Shown here: positions 1 to 12,172 of the stretch, piece after piece
Position numbering within the stretch: the stretch's first letter is position 1
Layout: each line of letters opens with the position of its first letter
From: Leuctra nigra
Lineage: Eukaryota > Arthropoda > Insecta > Plecoptera > Leuctridae
Assembly (NCBI GenBank): GCA_934045905.1
Contig: OW203767.1
Span: 16,247,073 to 16,311,072, forward strand
Length of the DNA: 64,000 bases
Direction: 5' to 3'
Notes under the pieces: model-generated
Told to the model about the DNA's origin: nothing
What the model saw: only the letters and a program-made list of their open reading frames with translations
Database searches by the model: none
Position numbers and translations under genes: made by a program

Positions 1-3000
1 TAAAAAATACTTAAAAAACCTGTCCTTGCTTAGCCATGGAATCTACTGAAAGCTGCAGCAGTTCTCCTTGCCAATTAATTCAACTTGAGTGAAGAAGACT
101 GCCGCAAGGTGATGTCTTGGTCACTTTTTATACCATTGGATAACAGTTAGCACTCGCGTATACAAACCACACACTTGATATCTTACTCTTTACGCTGTGA
201 ATTAATTTCACTTTAACTTTAAACTCAGAGACCCTGCCCCAGGACTTTATAATGATTTTAAAAATAAAAAAAATCTAATTTGCAGATAATTTGCAATCTC
301 AGCTTCCTATTCATTAGGATGTCATTAGATTACATGTGTATCTCGTAACCTAGAAATGTAATAAGATGTGTAAAAAAGACAAAAAGGTGCGAGTAAGAAA
401 CGTGGACTAATTATAACGGATCCGCCTCGGTATATTGTTGTTGTTTCTGCAACTTCTTCTGTTATCTAACATCTGAGTCAGTTATGTTGGGTTGGATAAC
501 ATCGCATCACATCCTCGGCGAGTAGTCGCGTGCTGGAAGTGAAAGTTGAGGTCACTTGGAGACCCACTACATGCACTGGCTGCGACTTTTGACTGACATG
601 TTGCGTGTATGGCGAACAGGAGGATGTGATTATTAGATTGAAAATGATTCCACCTGTCAACGTAATTGTATCTTATTATTATATCCTTTTTATCAATGAG
701 GATTAAAAGAAAGAGTAGTGTTAAGAGTGATAAAATATTTTAAAAAAAAGTATAAACGTAATAAAAATCCAAATAATATGTTACACTCAATTTAAAGTTC
801 ACAATAGCAACTTTTATTTCTCAAAAGTGAAGCAACAAAACTCAAACTGTACTATTGTCAACAAAACATAAAACATGATTCATACAAAATTATATTTGTG
901 CTTTTAACAATTTGTGAAAAATTAACACAATTTGTATGAAAGGGTTTCAAATCGTTTATATTTTTTCGTCAAACATTTATAGTTAAATACAAAAGTTAAG
1001 TTAATTTATAAAAGAGTGGACGTAATAATTAAATAATAACATTCTAGCATTGACAGTGAGAGTGCAGACTCAAAGTAAGTTTAACGTAGCAGTGGTTGGA
1101 CAAGAATCTATGGAAAACCCAAGTCATCTTCCAATTATTGGCATCTCTGTTTCAAGGTTGGCAAAAGTGGAGTCTGTAATCGACTTTTCATTTTACTCTT
1201 GGCCTCGGAAAAACAACAAGCAATAATACTTTTTAGGAAGTAACTTCTATAATAATGCACTTTTATACATGAAGCGAAATAATTACAATGTTACACCTTT
1301 TACTTGTTACCTTCTTCTATAATGAGAAATATCATTAGAAGTATGTAATTAGTTCGTTTTTTATTATATTATCTTAACTATACGTTATATAGTACAAAAA
1401 AGAACGTCGCGATAGAATCTCTTTTATTATCATTTTATTTTCAAAGCGCCAAAAATATTTTCAGTATTTTAATCACAAGCTGACCAGTTCAGTCAATCAT
1501 ATTGATTCGCAGCTCCTTTTTACTTTGGTCAAGTAGTTTGTGAAGTGTGAAGTGGGTTTGTGACGCATTCCTGTTGTTACTATTCACAGCCAAGTGGGAA
1601 TCTGTGGGATACGTCATATTTCTGTGAAGATATTTTCAATAGTGATTGTAAAACTAGTAATACAATCAATGATATTCCTTAATCCTTTCCGTAAAGACCA
1701 GTAGATTCTTGTGAATACCTTGAGATTATGTATAAATATAAAATTGTGTGTTTTTACTTAATTTATTTATAATTTTTGCTTTTACTTCAAAACCTCATGA
1801 CAATGCTATTATAATCAACGCTTTAGCACACCTTCCAAGGCTGAATAACATGTTGAATTCTGTATCCATTGTATTCATGGTCCATTCTGTTCATTTTACA
1901 CAGAATTGAAAATACACTGAATAAATTAAATTGATACGACATTATTCATTATGAAACCTTCATGAATGTATCAAAAAATAAATAAGTTTATGATGTTATG
2001 ACTGTAAAAGGTTTAAGAAACAGCAATCAGGATGGCGATCGCTGAGAAGAAAATGCAGCTCCTTTCTCGCACTCAATCATAAATTTCAATCAGTGGTCAT
2101 TCAATTCATACTTGATTGACATTCCACGACATGAGAATATATACCGGGAAGTAACTGACTCTTGAACTATTCACTCTTTGCAGACCTCAAAGAAACAATT
2201 TTTGAAAATGTCAGATTATATTTGCAGATACTTCATCATACCGCCTTGGCAATTTATTTTCAATTGTAATTTTGATGAAATCGTCTAGTTAGTAATTCAT
2301 TCATATTATGCTTACACTTTCCATCTTTCACGTTCTGCAGCTTATGATTTCTAGAGAGACATCTCTCTTACACTCTAGATTTTCGAACTAGGATACTGGA
2401 ACGATTTAGTTGAAAGTGTCTTGCATGAGAACAATGAAATCGAATAGAAGGGTTGATATAGATTAGATAATATAAAGTTTTAAATCAATATATGAAGAGT
2501 CATAAGCCAATCAACTGAACTAATCTTTCTATTCTCTGACCAAAGAGAAAACAAATACCTATATCTAAGATATTTGATTGGCCAAGACGTTCCATAATAC
2601 CTCGAAATATCAAACGTTCTAGGCCCTTCGTAGCGCAGCTATAGGCATTTTACAATACTTGATAATAACCACTATTTTCAATTTTATAATAAGTACAAAA
2701 TTAAACTTACATTGATTATTTATTTGGTTTATTGCAAATAAAATTATCAATGGTATTTATACGTAAGCAGACGATATTGTTAAAATAATTGAAAATGTTA
2801 CACTAACATTGAGCCTAATTAATTTTATACCTAGGTGCATACATTGGAAATAAATCTAGCATTGCAATGAGCTATTAAATATATTGTTACTTTTGCCGAA
2901 CGTGCGGTTGCTATAAACATTAGTAATAAATGCATCACTTTTTTACAGTACAGGAATGAGCAAAAAAATCTATCGAAAACCGTGAGTGAGGGTGAAAAAA

Positions 3001-3359
3001 GTATAAGTGAAACATTCTCTTCGTCACTCTCTCTTTCTGAATCCAGGAAAAGTGTTTATAGTTTCAAAGGCGGGATATCAGCTCGAAGAAGGCGACTGTT
3101 TCAGTTTTTCATCATTTTCGTGCAAACTCATGTATATGTCATTATTATTATGTAGAAAGCATTTCCTTTCAGTATTTAATTGACCGTGTACATAATTAAA
3201 CACACATTTCTGAATGAAACTGTCAGGAAAACATACAATTTAAGTTTAGTAAAATGCGTTCATGCAGGAAAAACAGTTATAAGACCATCATATTTTTAAG
3301 TTAGATTGTCATTAACCCTTGCCATTTCAGCGGTTTTAGTCAGAATGGTATACATTTTA
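1..3359. other. AT-rich intergenic DNA, no gene seen
   Basis: I see no exon-like open frames with splice sites, no RNA gene and no clear transposon ends. The longest open frames are about 60 codons and have no protein-like composition. Confidence 0.6.
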
Positions 3360-3940
3360 CTAGATCAGGGCCTTTATCACGAAGCGTTGTCCCTTAATAC
3401 CAGAGGCCACATTCACGAAGCATAGTGTCACTTATCAGGGGCCTCATTCACGTAGTGGTGTCACTTACTACCAGGGGCTCATTCACAAAGTGTGGGCACT
3501 TACTACCAGGGGCCTCATTCACGAAGTGTGGTGTCACTTACTACCAGGGGCCTCATTCACGAAGTGTGGTGTCACTTACTACCAGGGGCCTCATCCACGA
3601 AGTGGTGTCACTTACTACTAGGGGCCTCATTCACGAAGTGGTGTCACATACTACCAGGGGCCTCATTCACGAAGCGGTGTCACTTACTACCAGGGCCCTA
3701 TTTCACGAAGTGGTGTCCATTAACCAAGGGCCTCTTTCACGTAGTGGTGTCACTTACTACTAGGGGCCTCATTCACGAAGTGGTGTCACATACTACCAGG
3801 GGCCTCATTCACGAAGCGGTGTCACTTACTACCAGGGCCCTATTTCACGAAGTGGTGTCCATGAACCAAGGGCCTCTTTCACAAAGTAGTGTCATTTACT
3901 ACCAGGGGCCTCATACTCGCAGGGGGCATATTCACGAAGG
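3360..3940. repeat. 36-bp minisatellite
   Basis: Tandem, imperfect units of about 36 bp have a core reading CAGGGGCCTCATTCACGAAG followed by TGGTGTCACTTACTAC. About 15 units are present. A higher-order duplication is visible: the block around 3590-3735 recurs almost unchanged around 3752-3890, including the variant units that read CAGGGCCCTATTTCACG and CCAAGGGCCTCTTTCACG. The open frames across it (3425-3763 and 3492-3953) are products of the repeat and not genes. Confidence 0.9.
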
Positions 3941-3944
3941 ATTC

Positions 3945-6224
3945 ACGCGATAGTGGTGTATTGCCTTTGGAATAACAGAACCAATAATTGCATAGGATAT
4001 CACATATGAATGAATGTTACCACAATAACGTCGACAAAAGTTTCGGAATTGAGGTCGTGGCCCCCCAATATTCTTAAACGGTGACCAATTATGAAATAAT
4101 TGTTGTGTGGGAAGGAAACCCAAAGCACGTAGACTAATACCAGACCGCCCCTTAAGTATGATGTTTCACAAACTTTCTTCACCTCTTAATGCAAGTGTGT
4201 TCCCAGTGTCACTTGAGAAGAAAAGTATTATTTGCGAGAACACTTTTTGAATGAAGACATTATTGAGTAAAATTGAGGTTTTATCTGGTTGCTATAGGCA
4301 ACAGGCAACTATCTTAATCTCATTGAAGCAGATTTGCGATAGTATTTTTTATAGTTTTGATTGATACAGTTGCAAGAAAGATATTAAAGGAAAGAAGAAA
4401 GAATAAAAGAGAGTACAAGAAAACAAGGAATTAAAATTAAGAAAAATTGTTCATATGCCTTACAGTGAGAATCTGATCAGCTGTGACGTCAGATAAAACA
4501 ACCCTACTTTTTGAATATAATTAATAGCATAGATGGACACTAACGGCCACATCTTCGATTAACATTTGTCTCATAATTATAATAGATGATTATTAATTGA
4601 ATTGTAATTTATTCTTATCATCTTCAACTTCCTATACAGCAGGTTGTTCATGTTGTATCCACTAATAATGAGTAAACTGCATTCACACCTGTAGGTAGTA
4701 TTAATACAGGTTTATGAATGAAAAATAAAATAAAAACATGAAAGTGTCAGAATAAGTGGCATGCATGTCAGAGATCTACTCTAAGTTGTAATTAGTAAGA
4801 AGATTTCCATTTAAAAATATATTTTCCATAAAAAAAATCGTGCATATACAAATGTAACATCATAATACACAAAGTCCGAGCTTATAAACTAATCATGTAC
4901 TCATGACATAATAATTAGTGTACCACTATATTTTTATAGGTTAACTATTTATTACAGTACTTGCTTCATTTAACTGGCTAATTTCTCGTAAATTCATGTA
5001 CCTACTTCGAGAGCCAGCCTTGAATAATAAAAACACGTTATATACCTATACGAAATAGTCTAGTTGGCAATGTCTGCAAAGGAGATATGATATGGCATGG
5101 CGCAAGGTTTGCGACTTGAGTGTGGTACATCTTGCACAATACGCTATGAGGTGGTGATGGAAAGCCCCCCCCCCCCTCCCCCCACTGCAAGAGCTAATAG
5201 GCTAGATGATCCGATGTCCAGTGTTATACAGGTGGTCGACTTGTTGTGTACACTGTGGATATTTAGCTGGTGATAAGGTAATTGTGATATTATTAACTCA
5301 AAGATGGTGTCATTTTATTGTTCGTATGATTATGGTGTTATGTGAATTTCGATTAATTTGTGTTTTAAGTATGCGAAATGACGTGAAATTTTTTAACTGT
5401 TTACTTTTATAATTTAATATTACTTTCGTTAGCGAACGAATTAGTATTGCTGTACTTGAGAGATTGGTGTAATCGGTTTAATAATTTTAAAGAGAACCAA
5501 ATACATCAAACAAAATTATCATCATTATACTAAACGACGAGTGAAGGGATTAGAGGTACCAAACATTTTATTTGTAATCAAACAATTTAAGAGAGTGCGT
5601 TTTAAATAGTTCTATTTTCGATAGCTACAGTTTTCTTTGTGGCTCTTTGCGAATTTATGAATATTGAGTCCACGAATGAAATTTAAAAAATGCGTTTTAA
5701 AGTCAGTGAATTAAAAGATTTTCTAGAGTTTTAAGCCTAATATAAAATTTAGTACTCTCAATAAACACAAATATTCATTTACAACATGTCCAATAAAATA
5801 GCTGTCCATATACATAGTAGATGGATTGTTACTGTATACGTAAGCCGCCATTATTTATTACTATCTATTAACAAAGAATTGAATCGTATAATTATGATTT
5901 TTGTGGTGATATATTCTAACACATGCCTGACATAATATTCCATATGTCATCAACATTGAGTAATAGGAAAGTTGAAAGAATTTAGGCTAACGGGGTTATA
6001 AGCTATAATCAAAAGTATGATGCCAACTCCCATTGTGCAGACATTGTTTCAAGAATTATTCACTCAATTAGAAACTGGTTCTTTAAACTAGTAGAGGAGC
6101 GCCATTGAATTGGTGTCAGAAAGTGAGTTGGATTCCTTACATTAAAAAAACAATAATAACACAAAATATCGTAATAAAAATTGAACATGACCTTATGAAA
6201 CTTGACTTGTAGTCGTTGCACTGG
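3945..6224. other. Intergenic DNA, no gene seen
   Basis: This is AT-rich non-coding sequence with a short cytosine run near 5166-5181. No coding or RNA signal was recognised. Confidence 0.55.
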
Positions 6225-6347
6225 ACCCTTATTCTATAACGAAAATTAAATCATTTCGGTATGCAATCATTTCAGATAAATGTTATCCTTATGGCCGTGA
6301 AATGATTTCAGGCCGATATGATTTCGTTTTCTTTAGAGAATAAGGGT
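6225..6347. mobile_element. Small foldback element (MITE-like)
   Basis: A 123-bp inverted-repeat element begins ACCCTTATTCT and ends AGAATAAGGGT. The complementarity continues inward through the AAATCATTTCGG / CCGATATGATTT region. A further inner pair, CATTTCA / TGAAATG, extends the hairpin. No target-site duplication is obvious and there is no coding capacity. Confidence 0.75.
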
Positions 6348-8950
6348 CATGCAACCATAGGACTTTTTTATATGAATTTTTTAACTTTTTAAAACGAAGA
6401 TAAGTATCTTGACTTTTAGGCAAAATATTGTCGTGAAATAAATCATTTTGGTTTTAAACAGGTGGTAAATGCTAATGTTACAGAAGGCGACCTTGGAGTG
6501 AAAGATTAACAGGTTGATGTTAAAAAGAGAATTTGAACAGAATACCGATAATTTGTTGAGACGCAAGCACGATCGATTTCGCTGTTTAGAATATTTTTTT
6601 GGGGACACAGACGAAATTTTTTTCGTAAATAAAACGTGCTAATTTTGTAATATATTATAATATTTGATGTGAATTGGCAATGTCATTTTCTCATCGTTTA
6701 GGGGCGTTATACAAAATCCAAAGTAAGTACATCATACAGGAAAACATATGCGAAATGTTAAATAAATTGTAAATGGTTTTTGTCAGCAAACAGTCTCAAC
6801 AGAGCGTAGTTTGTTGCGAAACCTGTGACTATTTTAATAATGCAATAAATAACAGCTGGTTGAGTATAATCGGTCTGATCAAATTAGCATTCTCTCACAG
6901 AGACTCGCTACAGTACATTTATCATTCCCAGTGAGATTCTACGCCCTGGCTCTACGGGGGGTGTTACAACAACATCCACGATCATAGTAGGAATTAATAC
7001 CCGTGTGAATTGTATTTTTGTACCATGTCCTGCGTTCCTTATGTTATACAGTTCAATTCAATTCAATTTATCTTTATTGATTACATCAAAATGCGACATT
7101 CAGATTTTTAATAAATATTCACAAATTATGCATAAAAATATTCACATTTTCTTATCTTCCATGCAACCATAGATTATTATTATAATAAGATAATTGTTTT
7201 ACTATAGTAACTATAGTGACTATAGTATGGCACACTAGTGACATTTATGTCATTATACATCACGAAAAATTAATTTCGAAAACAGGTAAAACACTCTTTT
7301 GGGAAGATGCTGTGACATTCCAATGGTAGTCAAGCTTTATGCAATAGTGCCAGATACATTTTTATTGCCTAGTTGTGTTTTGGGTCACTGGAGTAGGTCT
7401 AGCTTAACCCAATCGATCCTATCCTACGTTGTGTTATATAACTACTTTCAATTTTATTCGTTTAAATAAAAATAACGGTAAATAATTTCACAGACTTCAG
7501 TTTCGGTTTTATGGTTACTTGAATGTTTAAAGGTAATTTATTTTTTCATTCGTAGCTGCAATCTTCCATAAGATGAATACCAACTATGTTTCTTTTGCAA
7601 GAAACTAAAAGTCATAACTCTTTGGTTTCAATTAATGTAAAAATAAAATATGCATAATAGGTAAGAATAATAAAATTTACATCGTGACATTTATGAATAT
7701 GTATGTATCGGAGATGTTGGAAGTACATTTTGCTCAGGAAATTATGTCATTATCACTAATTATGCGTTATTTTTTTGTTTATCCACACATCCGGAGACGT
7801 ATAGCATGCAGCTATACGTCACTAAACTTAGTCAAACATATCAAAAAATGCACAGAAAGTTAAGAAGTACCGTTTCATAAAGGCATGAAAATTATTAGAA
7901 AACGATTACGTCATTTATTTGGGCAGCCGTTGTAGCGTCACGGTTGTTCGACGAAGAAAGATCTTCATATCGTGGTCATTTCTACAGATAGTTTGAAGAA
8001 ATGAAACACGTACTTATTTATTTTTGGTACCTATACCATAAAACGAAAACAATTAAGCCTAGGAAGCTTTTCTGTGAAACACAAGTTCAGAATTGCAACA
8101 CCTTACGTGTAATGCATTTTAACACCTGTGAGTATTTAAAACCATAACATGAATTGGTAATATCAAAATAATTATATTGATAATACTACATAATAAAAAA
8201 AGAACTTGTACAATAACATCAATAATGATATAATCTTGTCTTGGCCTAGACACTGAGTAGACTCAAGACTGTTATTTCCTACAGAAATCCTACATAAAAC
8301 TATCCATTGTCATTATCGGAAATCAAAATAATTTCTTTTAGCCTTAACCCTGCGATTTAATTACCTGATACATCATTGTTGGATCAGGTTGACAGCGCAC
8401 AAACTCTCTTTTTTAATCATAGTTTACTTTTGAATTTCATGCTCGAGCAAAAGAAACATTCCAAGTTAGAAATTAACGTGAAAGTAATTAATATCAAATA
8501 GTGCTGAATTTAATTAGAATTTTGCCACTTTTACTGATGATGTGGATAGGTAAAAAATAATATTTCTTCGAAGAATATCGAAGAAAAGAAACAAGGATCA
8601 AAAGCAAACAAGAGAAACAAGTTCAAAAGAATTTAAAAATAAGTTGTTCCAAAGAAACAAGAAGCGTGCCCTTCAACATATTCACCTTAAATTAATCCTT
8701 GGTTCAAACTGTGAACGTTAGGTTCTTCATAAAATGTTAAAGCAAGGAATGATTCAAGTATATCAAACATTTCAATATTTCAACTTGTAGGTAGTTTCGT
8801 AAATGTCCTTGGCACTCTATAGGTGCATTTCGCATTCAACCCTGGGCGCCCTGAATCCATGACGTAATCTTTCAAGAGCAATGTATCATTGAGTCAAACT
8901 AGCCGGGAGTATCTTATTGGACTGTGACCAATCAGCTTAAAATGATGATT
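6348..8950. other. Intergenic DNA, no gene seen
   Basis: This is AT-rich sequence. A short TTCAATTCAATTCAATTTAT stretch near 7051-7070 looks like the tail of an old retroelement, but nothing else supports an element. No gene was recognised. Confidence 0.5.
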
Positions 8951-9201
8951 TTTTTCCCCCTGGGGCTTAACGTCGCACTGTTCTGCAACTAGGCTAATGG
9001 CGCCGGATGAATGATTGTGATGATGATTGGGAGATGACGGTGAAGAGTAGGTAAGGATGGAAGGTGGGAAGGAGGCGGTCGTGGCCTATTAGTAGGGTAC
9101 CTTCCCAGCATTTGCCTGTCGACTCAGGGAAAACCCCAGTCAGGGAAAACCCCAGTCAGGAAGGACGGCGCGGGAATCGAACCCGGGCGTCCGGAATACA
9201 C
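8951..9201 (-). mobile_element. tRNA-derived SINE, 5'-truncated, minus strand
   Basis: Read on the minus strand, it contains the tRNA B-box (GGGTTCGATTCCCG, at about 9173-9190), the GTCCTTCCTGACTGGGG segment, the GGCAAATGCTGGGAAGGTACC segment and the conserved tail GTGCGACGTTAAGCCCC. It is the same family as the complete copy at 17077-17360. It lacks the A-box end, stopping at the position equivalent to GTATTCCGG. A 20-bp segment (AGGGAAAACCCCAGTC type, about 9126-9160) is duplicated in tandem, which the complete copy does not show. Confidence 0.85.
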
Positions 9202-9215
9202 GTTCAGAACGTCAT

Positions 9216-12172
9216 CGTGAGCAACATTTTAGGCGTTTTCGACTATTTTCAGACTTATCTGTCGTTATACCTTCAACATTTTACGGACATTTTATGCGTG
9301 TTTGGAAATATTTGTAAAATTTCTTGAAGGAAATTTCAGATATTTTATCACTGCTTCTCTGACGCATTTCGTTTCTGCTCTTTCCAAGGCCTGTGGAGGT
9401 TGAAGCAGAAACTTACAAATCGCATGCAATACGAAGGCTCGCTTATCAACGCGTTGCAAAGAGCGTTTTCCCAAAGTCGGCCATGCTCGTTTTGAAAGGG
9501 AATGTTGTGTTTGATCGTTATGCTGTGTCAAACAAGATAGAGAAATTAATAAGTAAAAAAAAAAAGTTTTTTTAAATATCGAAATATAGGATTTGCTCAT
9601 CTAAGTCGGGACACCCATGATATTGAGGAATGCAGCCTGAAATTATACTACTCTTGGAATAAACAAGTAGTAAATAAATAACACAATTGTGTTTGTCGTC
9701 ATGCAGATTGAATAAAATTGCTTTATCTTCTATAAAAAAAATATTGCTTTATCATTGGTTATCTGGAACATGTCCTTGTAACAGCAAATGGGAATTTATG
9801 ATATTGGTAAGTTATTATCCGTGATTATTAAGCCTTGCACTGTTAATTGCATTACAGGTAACCTCTAGCACCTTCAGAAGCCGCCATGCACCTTTCAAAG
9901 TCAACCAGCCTGGAGGTGTATTTACATAACAACGTCATACAATCAGATGGCTCGGATCATTTAATCCTAATCCACAAGATCATACCAAGATCTCGCAAAA
10001 ACTTGATAGGATTTGGAGCTATGATACAAGATCTTGGTTCTAAATCTTTCATCATCTGTCTAAATTTTGTAATACTATACGATTAAATTTTAGTTACAAT
10101 TGCTTTCAAGAAATTATCTGAAAACTTAAAAACCTGATTACAATATGATGAGCAAAAAATGTAAGCCGAGACGAATTTTACTTTATAAAAAGATATTTAG
10201 TTTCTGTTACGCGATGCACATTATAAAGACTAAAAGTACGAACTAGTTTCTTCATTCTTGTAATACAACTTGTCACTATTGTACTGTGACCACAACTACA
10301 AACAATCACGGTTCCTTGGCCAACTAATTGCCTGGAAATTTTATGATGAAAGTCATCTCAGAAATTTTGAAATGGAAACAATTAAAACATACTGAGATAA
10401 TTGTATTAATTATCTGACATTTCAAACTTTTTCTTCTTTTCAACTGTAACACTAATCAAACTCTAACTAATTAATATTCACAACAAAGAAATCAAGTTCA
10501 AGTAGCATTCACACTGCTTGAGCTATGATTTTAACAACCAAGAACACTTTTGCTAAGAATGTCAAGTATTCTAACGTCAGAGTGTGCTAAGATAGTATTT
10601 GATGATTACTTTCAGACTCATAATCTCTTGTGATAAAATATAGGTAAAGGTTAATAAGTGCAATGTAATCAGGTTATCGATTCAGTTGCTTCTGTAGTCT
10701 TATCGGCCCAGGATTAGAATCAGTTTCAGTCTCGATTATTGCAGGTAAAAAGTAGTATTATTGTCTTAATATGTCTTAACTAGTTCTTGCAATTCTTTAA
10801 GGGAATTGCTTTTGCCATAGTTGTACTGTAAGGAAGTTCTTTATGTGACAATTACGTGGAAATACGAATATATCCCATGAAATGCGTTCAGAGGTGAAAC
10901 ATGTTAGATGTTAAATGATATCGCTTACGCTTTTATAGTGCAACAATGACATCTTGGGAGTCGCACATTCTTAGAAAAATCTAAGTGAAGTGACACAAAA
11001 TAATTTATGATTAATTTAGGTATTTAAATCATTCACACGATGCGCGTTCTTTATTTATACTAAGAATAAGAACGGGGTTAAAACTGCACCCTGTGGGGTA
11101 TTTTAGAAAGCATTCATTACCTACAGAGATGCATTATGGTCGTAGGTGTAACCACACGTATAAGTAGTTAACTATAGGGCGGTGTCCAGCACATACACCT
11201 GATTTTATAATATCAAATCTGGTTTCTACGTGTCTTAGAGAGTTACCATAAACTAATGTATAATCGGTGAATCGTACTCCGTAATGTATGACACGACACA
11301 CGTTCAAGTAGATATTTTCAGAAGTTTTACCACAATATTGCAATGATACGTTGTCCTTGACAAAACACAAGGCAGTTTACAATAAAAGTAACTACAATGG
11401 GTTTACTGTGGAATAATGGTGGGAAGTTCACAAAAATTATGCACTTGGCCGCATTCAAGTATTATTTTGTAAGAGAATAGCTTTAAATTATACATGTGCA
11501 CAAGGTACTATAGTTATTTACTGGCTTATTACAAATGCAATCACAAGTCACGACAATATAAGCTATTTTTTTTAAAGTAAAATTCGCTCAAGTAACGTTG
11601 TTAACTTTTCTAAAAAAAATCAAAAAAAATCAACTAGACGTTATTAATTTTCATCAAATCATAGTTCATGAAAGGACAGATCTGTTTTAAGACTAGGGCA
11701 GAAAAAAAACACCTCGATACAATTTAAATACGTGGACACAACATTATTATAATAGTGATTGAATATTGATGATTGTGATTTACGAGATCACATAGTCACA
11801 TTTCACTCATCACATTCCATTGAAATGTGTAAACAATAATATTTAATACCAGGTTATAAGGATCTTTTAAGAATTGCTGTAATGACTATTATTGCATGGT
11901 GTAATAACATGCAAAAGATTACATGTACATAGCAAAATTCAAGTCTATAAAATAACTATTATTTTTAAATTACTTCAGCGAGGCCAATTTTAAAACACAC
12001 AGTCATAGTATTGTCAGCGGTGAAGAAGAACAGATGCTAAAAGTCATTCATTGATGTAGCTAGTGCTTATAGTGTGTAGACTTGAGTGTAGACTTAGCTG
12101 AAGTTATGTGCAAAGTGTCACCAGTTCCATGACCAAGTGGATGTACAATTGTCATTGTTGAAGGCAACTAGC
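9216..12172. other. Intergenic DNA between SINE and receptor gene
   Basis: I see no convincing gene. The open frame at 9292-9600 on the minus strand and the one at 9886-10086 have no recognisable domain and no splice context. The last few hundred bases should hold the 3' untranslated region of the minus-strand receptor gene. Confidence 0.5.

Noticed and set aside
3425..3953. Two overlapping plus-strand repeat frames
   Set aside because: They arise from the 36-bp minisatellite, with no start context or homology.
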